A stretch of 7,612 bases of DNA from Nitrososphaerales archaeon TH5896 (GCA_014523625.1 JAATVP010000265.1:1-7612), one strand, 5' to 3'. Counted from the first letter of the stretch, positions 1 through 5,362 are shown. The notes: generated from the letters alone by a model not told the origin. Numbers and translations are program-made.

Positions 1-273
1 AGTGTTGAAAATATGACAGCTCCAATGTTGGAATCAGCAAGGTTTCATTTAGAGGCTGCTGATGCATCGATAATGGAAGGAGATACGATGGCAGCACTTA
101 GTCAAATAAAACTAGCAGAGATGCAGCTGTCATTATTAAACATGGGCTCTGAGGGTGTATCAATGAATCCAGCTCAAGCAACAGAGTTTATTACAGGAGG
201 TTCTTTATCAAGCACGAGGATGGGGGCAAACTGTATAATTGATAATCAGGCAATGGTTCAATGCATGCAGTGA
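1..273 (+). CDS. 3' part of a small helical protein of unknown function
   Basis: The reading frame is open from base 1 and ends at TGA 271-273, so the start probably lies left of the window; the Met at base 13 is only the first Met inside it. The visible 90 residues begin with a probable helix pair (about residues 5-45 of the frame) rich in Ala, Leu, Met and Glu. An alternating small/acidic pattern such as FHLEAADASIMEGD is followed by a near-echo around AALSQIKLAEMQLSLL, as in a TPR-like or four-helix-bundle hairpin. The tail is Ser/Gly/Thr-rich with two Cys (CIID and QCMQ) near the end. I do not recognise a named family. The composition suggests a small, possibly exported helical protein, but the N-terminus needed to see a signal peptide is missing. 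No neighbour on the same strand helps assign a role. Confidence 0.6.
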   Translation, partial: SVENMTAPMLESARFHLEAADASIMEGDTMAALSQIKLAEMQLSLLNMGSEGVSMNPAQATEFITGGSLSSTRMGANCIIDNQAMVQCMQ

Positions 274-277
274 ACCA
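254..277 (+). terminator. Stem-loop over the stop codon, possible 3'-end signal
   Basis: TGGTTCA (254-260) and TGAACCA (271-277) form a perfect 7-bp inverted repeat around a 10-nt loop that contains ATGCAT. The stop codon TGA is inside the 3' arm. A T5 run follows at 302-306. Archaeal termination mostly relies on the T tract, so the hairpin may be a 3'-end stabiliser or chance. Confidence 0.3.
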
Positions 278-630
278 ATGCCATTCCTTCATCCTATTAT
301 ATTTTTCAACTTATCATTTCCTATATACCCTGATTCTATGTGCTATAAACAAGGCTTTGACTTGGATATGGATTTGTTACAAAAACATGAGTAGTAAAAT
401 AGGAGAGAAATATGGAACACTTTATTTTATTTTCAACTACCTTGAAGAAAAATTGATGCTTTCAATGAAATAAGATCTCAAATTATAAGACCTTAGGACC
501 TACCTAACCGTTTTTGCTTTCAAATCATTTCTTATAATTGACATGGAAATGAACAAAAAATAATAAATGAATACAGGTTCCTTCTTTCCAGCTGCTTGCA
601 GCCACATATTACTGCAAATGCCATAGTTTG
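274..630. other. Gene-free gap between convergent genes
   Basis: This AT-rich stretch separates the end of the first gene from the end of the leftward winged-helix gene. Frames here are short and lack family-like composition. A TATA-like TATAAAC (344-350) sits about 24 bp before ATG 368, which opens only an 8-codon frame. ATG 387 opens a 28-codon frame (MSSKIGEKYG...) with no promoter of its own. I would not call either a gene. On the minus strand a T6 run (555-560) could terminate the winged-helix transcript about 70 nt past its stop. The main structure is the inverted repeat at 481-539. Confidence 0.5.
481..539. repeat. Inverted repeat with nested hairpin
   Basis: AATTATAAGA (481-490) is the exact reverse complement of TCTTATAATT (530-539). 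Inside it, TTAGG (493-497) pairs with CCTAA (503-507) around a 5-nt loop. The rest of the interior (508-529) is unpaired and T-rich. The outer arms are very AT-rich, so chance is possible. It could act as a 3' structure for either convergent transcript. Confidence 0.4.
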
Positions 631-1257
631 TTAAAAGTTAAAATCACCGCCGAAATCCATTCCAGACCCTCCAGAGCTGTCAAAACCTCCACCTTCGAAG
701 TCTCCGCCCCCGCTGCTACTCGAGTCAGCGGCGCCAGAGTCTTCTTGACCTGCTGTATCTGAATCAGAGGCGGAATCAGAAGCAGAATCAGATGCCCCTC
801 CAGTATCACTGGCCATTGAACTTTCCTGAGGACTCATTGCCAACCCCAGAAATGACATCGCTGAGGCAAAGAACACGACGTCAAGTAAACCAGAAAACAA
901 CAAGAAAGGTATCCAGGCCCTATCTGTCCCCATAAATGACTTGAACTGAGCAGTGTTACCGTTACCGTAGGCTTGCTTAATATCCTTGGTCTTTTGCTCC
1001 AACTCGCGCTTCTTCGAATTCAACAATGCATGCCCAGTTTCATTAATCGTGAATTCTATCTTTCTCCTTAAGAAGCCTTTTTTTTCTGTCCGGTTCACCA
1101 AGCGCTGGACAGCAAGATCGTTAAGGATCAGTTCAACCTCTGTTTTATCAAGTTTAGTCACTGTACTTATTTTATCGGTTGTTGTCATGCCTCGACCAAT
1201 TGCATCTAGGACCATAAAATGATTAGGACTGTCGTTAACCTTCATCTCTCTGGACAT
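631..1257 (-). CDS. Winged-helix protein with one membrane segment and Ser/Asp/Gly-rich tail
   Basis: The 208-residue protein has three parts. Residues about 10-80 read as a winged helix-turn-helix: a helix with MVLDAIGRG, a second at TTTDKISTVTKLD, a recognition-type helix EVELILNDLAVQRLV, then a basic wing (KKGFLRRKIEFTI) and NETGHALL. Residues 82-96 are a charged helix. Residues 115-141 (IPFLLFSGLL to FLGLAM) are a single hydrophobic membrane span. Residues 145-208 are a low-complexity tail of Ser-Asp-Ala repeats, then Gly-rich with aromatic/Asp ends (DFGGDFNF). The basic N-terminus suggests the winged helix is cytosolic and the acidic tail on the other side. It may be a membrane-tethered DNA-binding regulator. 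The wHTH could instead serve protein contacts. No named family is claimed. The start fits a leaderless transcript; Met5 is the alternative. Confidence 0.8.
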   Translation of the reverse strand: MSREMKVNDSPNHFMVLDAIGRGMTTTDKISTVTKLDKTEVELILNDLAVQRLVNRTEKKGFLRRKIEFTINETGHALLNSKKRELEQKTKDIKQAYGNGNTAQFKSFMGTDRAWIPFLLFSGLLDVVFFASAMSFLGLAMSPQESSMASDTGGASDSASDSASDSDTAGQEDSGAADSSSSGGGDFEGGGFDSSGGSGMDFGGDFNF

Positions 1258-1280
1258 ATCTAATATAGTTTATAACACAA

Positions 1281-1290
1281 ATTATAATAA
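1281..1290 (-). promoter_or_regulatory. TATA box of the winged-helix membrane protein gene
   Basis: Read on the minus strand this is TTATTATAAT. Its centre is about 28 bp upstream of the A of ATG 1257, the distance expected for a transcript that starts at or next to the start codon. No Shine-Dalgarno sequence is present, in line with leaderless translation. Confidence 0.5.
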
Positions 1291-1369
1291 TTTATTGATT
1301 TACTATGTGTTGAGCACCTTGACCCCAGACGTACGACATATCGAGGTTTGTTGTGGCAATCAGCTTTAT

Positions 1370-2383
1370 CTAACTATCAGTCGTTAGCACACATCTAAAT
1401 CTAGCCTTACCACTCATCATATGTTCATATGCCTCCGCCGCGCGTTCTAACGGAAAGACTTCATTCATAGACCTTACACTGGAGAGAACACTAAATGAGA
1501 GTGTATCTTGGGAGTCGATTGGCGTACCAGACACACTCCCTACTAATGATCTATTTCCTAATATCATTAGAAATGCAGGCACTTGAATTGGCTCATCAGA
1601 AGCTCCAATTACGACAAACTTCCCATTGGCGCCCAGACCCCCTAGGATCTCGCTCATTGCTTTTCCGCTTGGAACGGTAGCAAGTATCACTTTAGCTCCT
1701 CCTAGTTTGTTAAGTTCATCAACGGCGTTCTGTGACTTGCTATCAATATACTGTTTTGCACCCAAATTCTTCATCAATTCTTCTTCCTTGTCTCTTGCTC
1801 GTCCAATGGCTACAGTATTAAAACCCATTTTGGCAGCAAACTGAATTCCAAGATGTCCGAGTCCTCCCATTCCAAAAATAGCGACTACATCGCCTGTACG
1901 TGCTCCACTATTTCGAAGAGCATTGAATGTAGTAATACCAGCACACATAAGAGGTGCAGCTTCCGTAGGTGAAAGCTGCTCAGGAATTGATGCTAGAGCC
2001 TCCATAGGTGCAATCATATAATCTGCATAACCTCCATCGTATGAAATTCCAGGTACCTGGCGGTATTTGCAAGTAGCAAAATCTCCACGCCTGCAAGATT
2101 CGCAATGACCGCAATGACCTCCATGCCAACCAACAGCTACTCTCTGTCCTAGTTTCCAATGAGTGACGTCTTTACCTACCTCGTCTATGACCCCTGCAAT
2201 CTCATGGCCCGGAACCCTTGGAAACTGAATACCTGGAAATAATCCTTCTTTAGTAAAGGAATCACTATGGCATACACCGCACGCTTGTATCTTGATACGA
2301 ACTTGTCTAGCCCCAGGTTCTGGAATATCTCTTTCTACGATTTCAAGAGGACCATTAGCTTTAGAAACTTGTATTGAACGCAT
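1370..2383 (-). CDS. Zinc-dependent alcohol dehydrogenase (MDR superfamily)
   Basis: This is a full-length 337-residue medium-chain dehydrogenase/reductase, expected to oxidise alcohols or reduce aldehydes in the cytosol with a nicotinamide cofactor. Catalytic zinc ligands are C38 (GVCHSD), H60-E61 (PGHE) and C147 (LMCAGITTF). The structural zinc lobe has C91, C94, C97 and C105 in the GHCGHCESCRRGDFATC stretch. The Rossmann glycine motif GMGGLG is at 171-176. After the second strand the sequence is AIGRARDKEE, with G194-R195 where NAD enzymes usually have an acidic residue, so NADP(H) preference is likely but inferred. The GHCESCRRGDF lobe and the end (VFPLERAAEAYEHMMSGKARFRCVL) resemble the bacterial/archaeal AdhA/cinnamyl-alcohol-dehydrogenase-like branch. 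The natural substrate cannot be read from sequence. It is monocistronic, with its own TATA box. Confidence 0.93.
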   Translation of the reverse strand: MRSIQVSKANGPLEIVERDIPEPGARQVRIKIQACGVCHSDSFTKEGLFPGIQFPRVPGHEIAGVIDEVGKDVTHWKLGQRVAVGWHGGHCGHCESCRRGDFATCKYRQVPGISYDGGYADYMIAPMEALASIPEQLSPTEAAPLMCAGITTFNALRNSGARTGDVVAIFGMGGLGHLGIQFAAKMGFNTVAIGRARDKEEELMKNLGAKQYIDSKSQNAVDELNKLGGAKVILATVPSGKAMSEILGGLGANGKFVVIGASDEPIQVPAFLMILGNRSLVGSVSGTPIDSQDTLSFSVLSSVRSMNEVFPLERAAEAYEHMMSGKARFRCVLTTDS

Positions 2384-2410
2384 ATGTACGAAAATTCTAG
2401 ATCATATCAC

Positions 2411-2423
2411 TATTATCTTTTAT
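2411..2423 (-). promoter_or_regulatory. TATA-like box of the alcohol dehydrogenase gene
   Basis: Minus-strand ATAAAAGATAATA is centred about 33 bp upstream of ATG 2383. This would give a leader of only a few nucleotides. No Shine-Dalgarno sequence precedes the start. Confidence 0.4.
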
Positions 2424-2650
2424 TGTCACCCGGTTCCGATTTATGGATAATGTTTCTATATGAGGAGCATGCTTCGCGAATACTTCATAGTTGTAAGGTA
2501 TCCAAAGCAGCTCCTTGTGTCTCAATCTCTAGTCCCTTATTGTATTTCATTCACACACTTCAAACAATTACATTTTTGTTTGCCGCAAATGTAGGTCGTT
2601 GCTTACCTCACCGGAGATATTGTGGGGCAGCGATGCAAACGTCGCCAGAT

Positions 2651-2968
2651 CTAAGGGCGATCCATGTCTTGAGAGGAGCGAGACCCAGGATCATTAGGAT
2701 GAGGAGTTAGCGGAGTAATGGAGACCTTCATCCAAATATGAAGGGGTAACGAGTCGAGTATTTGGCGAAGCTCAGCTTCGTTGGTAGCGCGGAACAGTCC
2801 GAGACTGCGCCATTCGCCTGGTTTGAGTGGCGGTCGCCATAGCCTGATCAAATGGCCAGCTTTGGCTAACTCAGCGGCGCGCAATGCCTCCGCTGCCCGT
2901 AACTCATCAACTTTGGTTGGGCTAGTTCCTTCAGGAACCGAAGTGACCATATCAGTGAGGTACTCCAT
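2651..2968 (-). CDS. Muconolactone delta-isomerase (CatC) family protein, probably acquired from bacteria
   Basis: The 105-residue product has the CatC/MIase layout: an opening beta strand MEYLTDMVTSVPEGT, a long Ala/Glu helix (17-38, VDELRAAEALRAAELAKAG), the hallmark HLIRLWRPPLKPGEWRSLGLF (39-59), a second helix (NEAELRQILDSLPL) and IWMKVSITPLTPHPNDPG at the end. CatC isomerises muconolactone in the beta-ketoadipate pathway. No other gene of that pathway is present, so the substrate here may differ; short stand-alone relatives of unknown role are common. The gene and its flanks (2641-2970) are about 54% GC by hand count, against about 38-40% in neighbours. It also has a Shine-Dalgarno site, unlike neighbouring genes. 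Both point to horizontal transfer. The tail after PNDPGS (RSSQDMDRP) is longer than usual and may be non-native. Confidence 0.87.
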   Translation of the reverse strand: MEYLTDMVTSVPEGTSPTKVDELRAAEALRAAELAKAGHLIRLWRPPLKPGEWRSLGLFRATNEAELRQILDSLPLHIWMKVSITPLTPHPNDPGSRSSQDMDRP

Positions 2969-2972
2969 GGGT

Positions 2973-2979
2973 CTTCCTT
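2973..2979 (-). promoter_or_regulatory. Shine-Dalgarno site of the MIase-family gene
   Basis: Minus-strand AAGGAAG lies 4 nt before ATG 2968, with the AGGA core 6 nt away. This fixes the start and contrasts with the leaderless-looking neighbouring genes. It fits a bacterial origin but does not prove it. Confidence 0.5.
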
Positions 2980-3270
2980 ATTACTCGATAGAATTTAGTC
3001 ATTTCTGTCCCCGCTTATTGCGCGCCATCTGTGATTAGCGCCAAAACTGCTATAGCGATAGGCTAATTATTTAAATTTGTACCCTATAGTTCTTCTTCCT
3101 GAAGCTGCTGCTTCATCCTCTAATATTGTTCTCTCACTTTTCATAACAAAAACAATTGTAGCATTATTCTTTTCAAATAGCTTCGTGTTAAGTGGGAACT
3201 GGTTGCAAAATATGACACCAGGAGACTATTCAAGTTAACAAATGAAAACTCTAATCTTGACTCTGTAACC

Positions 3271-3279
3271 TTTTATAAC
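3271..3279 (+). promoter_or_regulatory. TATA box of the VIT transporter gene
   Basis: TTTTATAAC is centred about 32 bp before ATG 3307. The predicted transcription start is near 3301, giving a leader of about 6 nt. This is among the clearest archaeal TATA boxes in the window. Confidence 0.6.
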
Positions 3280-3299
3280 GTTTTTTTCATATTTACATA

Positions 3300-3313
3300 A
3301 TATCATATGATAT
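3300..3313. promoter_or_regulatory. 14-bp perfect palindrome over the VIT start codon (candidate operator)
   Basis: ATATCATATGATAT is its own reverse complement. Its centre lies between the last leader base and the A of ATG 3307, covering the predicted transcription start. A dimeric repressor bound here would block initiation. Seven of the bases are coding (Met-Ile-Ser), which limits but does not remove the regulatory reading. Confidence 0.4.
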
Positions 3314-4047
3314 CGTCTAAGTCTTCAATCCATGTCGAACCTCATATCAGGGAAAGCAATTACATTCGAGATCTGGTATTTGGATTCGGGGATGGAGTTA
3401 ACACGTCTTTAGGAATTATAGCGGGAGTTGGGGGAGCAATAATAGCAGCTGACATTGTTATTCTGGCCGCGCTCATAGGAATGTTTACAGGTGCAAAGGC
3501 CATGGCAGTACAAAATTACCTTGCGGTGAAGTCTCAGAGACAAATATTGGAATCAGAAATAAAGCGAGAGAAGTTTGAAATAGAGAATACCCCAGAAAAA
3601 GAGAGACAAGAGATTGAACTAATATACAAATCGAAAGGATTTGAAGGTGCGGATCTGAAAAGTGTAGTCGATAAAATTACTTCTAACAAAGAAGTCTGGC
3701 TTAAGACTATGCTTACGGAGGAGCTGGGCCTTAATCTGGAGATACTAGGAAACCCTTTGAAGGGTGCGTTAGTTATGTTTGGTTCATTTTTGCTTGGTGG
3801 AATTCTTCCAATTCTTCCGTACTTTGTGGTGAAGTTTGGACTCATGTCATCAAGTACGGCTATCATAATAGCAATTTTGATCAGTATTACTTCCTCTTTC
3901 ATAGTTGGCGCAATAAAGGCTCGTATAGCGCAAATGAGCATCATAAAAGGCGGAATCGAGATGGCAGCACTGGGTACCGGAATAGCACTAGTTGGCTATG
4001 GTATAGGGGCTGAATTAGCCAGATTGGGTATAGTAACTGTTCAATGA
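3307..4047 (+). CDS. VIT1/CCC1-family iron/manganese transporter
   Basis: The 246-residue membrane protein has the five-span VIT layout: TM1 about 22-46 (DLVFGFGDGVNTSLGIIAG), TM2 about 49-74, a cytosolic helical insert about 75-148, and three more spans (about 152-175, 182-204, 215-240). Family members export Fe2+/Mn2+ from the cytosol, coupled to protons. With a constant offset of 14, key residues of the Eucalyptus VIT1 structure (from memory) line up. D29 and M66 match pore residues D43 and M80. E88, E91, E99, E102, M135 and E139 match metal-binding-domain ligands. Only the second Met is replaced (L136). The C-terminal span ends the chain as usual, so the gene looks complete. Iron detoxification or storage is the likely job; Mn2+ is possible. 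It is monocistronic, with TATA box, start-site palindrome and oligo-T terminator. Confidence 0.93.
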   Translation: MISSKSSIHVEPHIRESNYIRDLVFGFGDGVNTSLGIIAGVGGAIIAADIVILAALIGMFTGAKAMAVQNYLAVKSQRQILESEIKREKFEIENTPEKERQEIELIYKSKGFEGADLKSVVDKITSNKEVWLKTMLTEELGLNLEILGNPLKGALVMFGSFLLGGILPILPYFVVKFGLMSSSTAIIIAILISITSSFIVGAIKARIAQMSIIKGGIEMAALGTGIALVGYGIGAELARLGIVTVQ

Positions 4048-4060
4048 CTTTTCTTTTTTC
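4048..4060 (+). terminator. Oligo-T terminator of the VIT gene
   Basis: A pyrimidine tract with T4 and T6 (TTTTCTTTTTTC) starts two bases after the TGA stop. This is the typical archaeal intrinsic termination signal and needs no hairpin. It marks the VIT transcript as monocistronic. Confidence 0.6.
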
Positions 4061-4153
4061 ATCCTAGTTCATTGGTAACTATATTTCGATCAAGCAGGCT
4101 GACAATAAATTAGACTAAGGATCAGGGTTAACTTGAGGGGTAGCTTGATTTAC

Positions 4154-4161
4154 GAATATTC
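4154..4161. promoter_or_regulatory. GAATATTC palindrome before the RHH gene
   Basis: The 8-bp perfect palindrome GAATATTC is 12 bp before GTG 4174, inside the promoter zone. An identical copy occurs at 4334-4341, just after the stop codon. It is followed by the dyad ATTCGGAAT (4349-4357), which uses the same half-site GAAT. These could be autoregulatory sites of the RHH protein. Confidence 0.3.
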
Positions 4162-4173
4162 TTATGAAAGCAA

Positions 4174-4326
4174 GTGAGATCAATAAATATCAAAGAAATC
4201 CTAGTGTCAGTATCAGATGAGCTATATTCAGCAATTGAATATGAAAGGGATTCACGCAAACTGAGAACTGTCTCTGAAATGGTAAGAGTAATACTTATTG
4301 AATTTTTTAGGGATAAGATTGATTAA
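4174..4326 (+). CDS. Small ribbon-helix-helix (CopG/Arc-type) DNA-binding protein
   Basis: A 50-codon frame starts at GTG 4174 and ends at TAA 4324-4326. The product shows the complete RHH pattern: a beta strand with alternating hydrophobics (KEILVSVSDE, 7-16), helix A (LYSAIEYERDSRKL, 17-30), a turn, and helix B starting TVSEMVRVILIEFF (32-45). The turn-plus-helix (KLRTVSEMVRVIL) matches the family pattern 'R-S/T-x-S-E-hydrophobic-hydrophobic-R'. Such proteins dimerise and bind operator half-sites with the beta ribbon; many are antitoxins or autoregulators. No toxin gene follows, so an orphan regulator is more likely. The frame has a stop (TGA 4165-4167) just upstream, so GTG 4174 or ATA 4183 must start it. 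ATG 4164 belongs to another frame that stops after 18 codons. The palindrome GAATATTC lies just upstream. Confidence 0.72.
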   Translation: MRSINIKEILVSVSDELYSAIEYERDSRKLRTVSEMVRVILIEFFRDKID

Positions 4327-4393
4327 TATCCCTGAATATTCGACACATATTCGGAATTAGACCTAGTGAAATCCTACCTAACTGTCATAAATT

Positions 4394-4430
4394 GCTGTTC
4401 TTATAACAGCTGAAATAGATTCGACTATTT
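4394..4430. repeat. Two adjacent perfect hairpins
   Basis: GCTGTT/AACAGC (4394-4399 and 4405-4410, loop CTTAT) is followed 2 nt later by AAATAG/CTATTT (4413-4418 and 4425-4430, loop ATTCGA). An outer ACTG (4381-4384) can pair with CAGT (4432-4435). No T tract follows, so a terminator is unlikely. A small structured RNA or a leader element is possible. Confidence 0.35.
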
Positions 4431-4538
4431 GCAGTGTGTCCTTCTATTCCAGTCAACTTATCTCCAAAATGCATTCAATATTAGAATTCGATACTTTTAC
4501 GCTAATGATTATGATCTTTTTTAGAAGTTCGATAGACA

Positions 4539-4547
4539 TCTATAACT
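4539..4547 (+). promoter_or_regulatory. TATA box of the RDD gene
   Basis: TCTATAACT is centred about 34 bp before ATG 4577. The predicted start of transcription is near 4569, a leader of about 8 nt. The palindrome at 4556-4567 fills the space between box and start. Confidence 0.45.
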
Positions 4548-4555
4548 ACAAAGAT

Positions 4556-4567
4556 TAATACGTATTA
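4556..4567. promoter_or_regulatory. 12-bp perfect palindrome in the RDD promoter (candidate operator)
   Basis: TAATACGTATTA is perfectly self-complementary and lies between the TATA box and the predicted transcription start. This is the classic position for an archaeal repressor site. A 10-of-12 match (TAATACTTATTG, 4289-4300) lies inside the RHH coding sequence. Confidence 0.4.
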
Positions 4568-4576
4568 GAAGCAGAT

Positions 4577-5098
4577 ATGTCAGCAATGAGTGAGTCATCA
4601 TCAAATGAAGTACATCCAAGTGAGATAATATTAGCTAGGTGGACTGAAAGATTCGTTGCTTGGCTTATAGATTTTGTGATTGTTTCAATTGGTCTAGCAG
4701 TTCTGTTCGTCCTATTGTCTATTCCATTTTGGATGTATTATGCACCTGAGGATGTTGATGAGCAGTATAGAGGACCACAATCCTACCACTATCTAATATC
4801 AAGCTTAGTCTTCTTTCTATACTGGACGTATTTTGAATCAAGAACAGGGCAATCACTTGGAAAAAAGGTAATGAATCTAAAGACAACTAATCTAGATGGA
4901 ACAGGTGCACAAGGAAAAAAGGTGGCACTAGCAGCTTTTGGAAAGGCCTTCCTACTTCCTTTTGATGTGATTCTCGGGTGGATTTTTACAAATGAAAAGC
5001 GGCAGAGAATATTCAATAGAGCGAGTAATACTTTAGTGATTAAAATAAAAACAGAATCTAGATCGACAGATGGAAATATTAGGTATGTCAAAGACTAA
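4577..5098 (+). CDS. RDD-family membrane protein
   Basis: The 173-residue protein has the RDD fold signature. R25 and D32 fall in ARWTERFVAWLIDFVIVS at the start of TM1 (about 27-50). TM2 (about 70-87) ends in FFLYWTYFESRTGQSLGKKVMNLKTTN, the most conserved family block. TM3 is about 115-138, followed by EKRQRIFNRASNTLVIK, equivalent to the family's 'RLHDRLAGT' ending with Asn147 in place of the second Asp. RDD proteins are integral membrane proteins; some are linked to ion or compatible-solute exchange, but most have no assigned substrate and none can be assigned here. The first 20 residues are Ser-rich and cytosolic. The track start (Met1) gives a short leader; Met4 is an alternative. It stands alone, with its own TATA box and palindrome. 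Confidence 0.9.
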   Translation: MSAMSESSSNEVHPSEIILARWTERFVAWLIDFVIVSIGLAVLFVLLSIPFWMYYAPEDVDEQYRGPQSYHYLISSLVFFLYWTYFESRTGQSLGKKVMNLKTTNLDGTGAQGKKVALAAFGKAFLLPFDVILGWIFTNEKRQRIFNRASNTLVIKIKTESRSTDGNIRYVKD

Positions 5099-5226
5099 AA
5101 CAATAATCATATTTGTAGTTTAATCCACTAGTGCAAATTCTAAAACTGGCAACTTTTCGGTCTTGTTTCTCAAGAATTAAAGTAATTTTCTCAGAACCTT
5201 AAATCACTACACTTATTGTTTACCGC

Positions 5227-5290
5227 ATAGGAAAGCAAGAGTTGACGCAATGGCCTCATTGCGATAACCTATTACAAAAAGCTTTCCTGT
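5227..5290. ncRNA. Candidate structured RNA or dyad element
   Basis: The outer stem pairs 5227-5236 (ATAGGAAAGC) with 5281-5290 (GCTTTCCTGT): 10 bp including one G-T wobble, with AGGAAAGC/GCTTTCCT perfect. The inner hairpin pairs 5241-5252 (GTTGACGCAATG) with 5257-5268 (CATTGCGATAAC) around GCCT: 7 perfect bp, one A-A mismatch, then 4 more bp (one G-T). The internal loops are 4 nt and 12 nt. A weak TATA-like CTTAAAT (5198-5204) lies about 26 bp upstream on the plus strand. It is too short for a tRNA and lacks T-loop bases. The strand is undetermined; a DNA-level dyad or MITE-like remnant is the alternative. Confidence 0.4.
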
Positions 5291-5362
5291 ACATGTCACA
5301 TTTTAAAAATTCATTTCAATGCATCATTAAAGCAGCAAAACCATGACACACTGATAAGTTTG

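Larger units (their letters stand above)
2969..3306. other. Intergenic region between the divergent MIase and VIT genes
   Basis: The left part (to about 3060) keeps the higher GC of the MIase gene and has a direct repeat GCGCCA (3018-3023 and 3039-3044 approximately). The right part is AT-rich native-looking DNA ending in the VIT promoter. On the minus strand a frame is open from 3225 to TAA 3067-3069. It contains ATG 3144 and would give 25 residues (MKSERTILEDEAAASGRRTIGYKFK), or about 52 residues if read from just after the upstream TAG. It has protein-like composition but no clear start signal. It may be a tiny gene or the 3' remnant of a broken one. Confidence 0.4.

Noticed and set aside
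261..473. 70-codon plus-strand frame after the first gene
   Set aside because: It overlaps the preceding stop region and its hydrophobic/aromatic-rich text looks like translated AT-rich DNA. There is no promoter or start signal at its ATG.
736..800. Short tandem repeats in DNA (GAATCAGA-type units)
   Set aside because: They encode the Ser-Asp-Ala repeats of the winged-helix protein tail. This is low-complexity coding sequence, not a CRISPR or satellite.
2384..2710. 108-codon plus-strand frame starting next to the ADH start
   Set aside because: It overlaps the ADH promoter at its start and the antisense of the MIase gene at its end. Its composition is not protein-like (Cys/His/Arg scattered, no motif).
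4520..4545. GTTCGATAG resembling a tRNA T-loop
   Set aside because: No matching T-stem, acceptor stem or anticodon arm can be drawn around it. It overlaps the RDD promoter.
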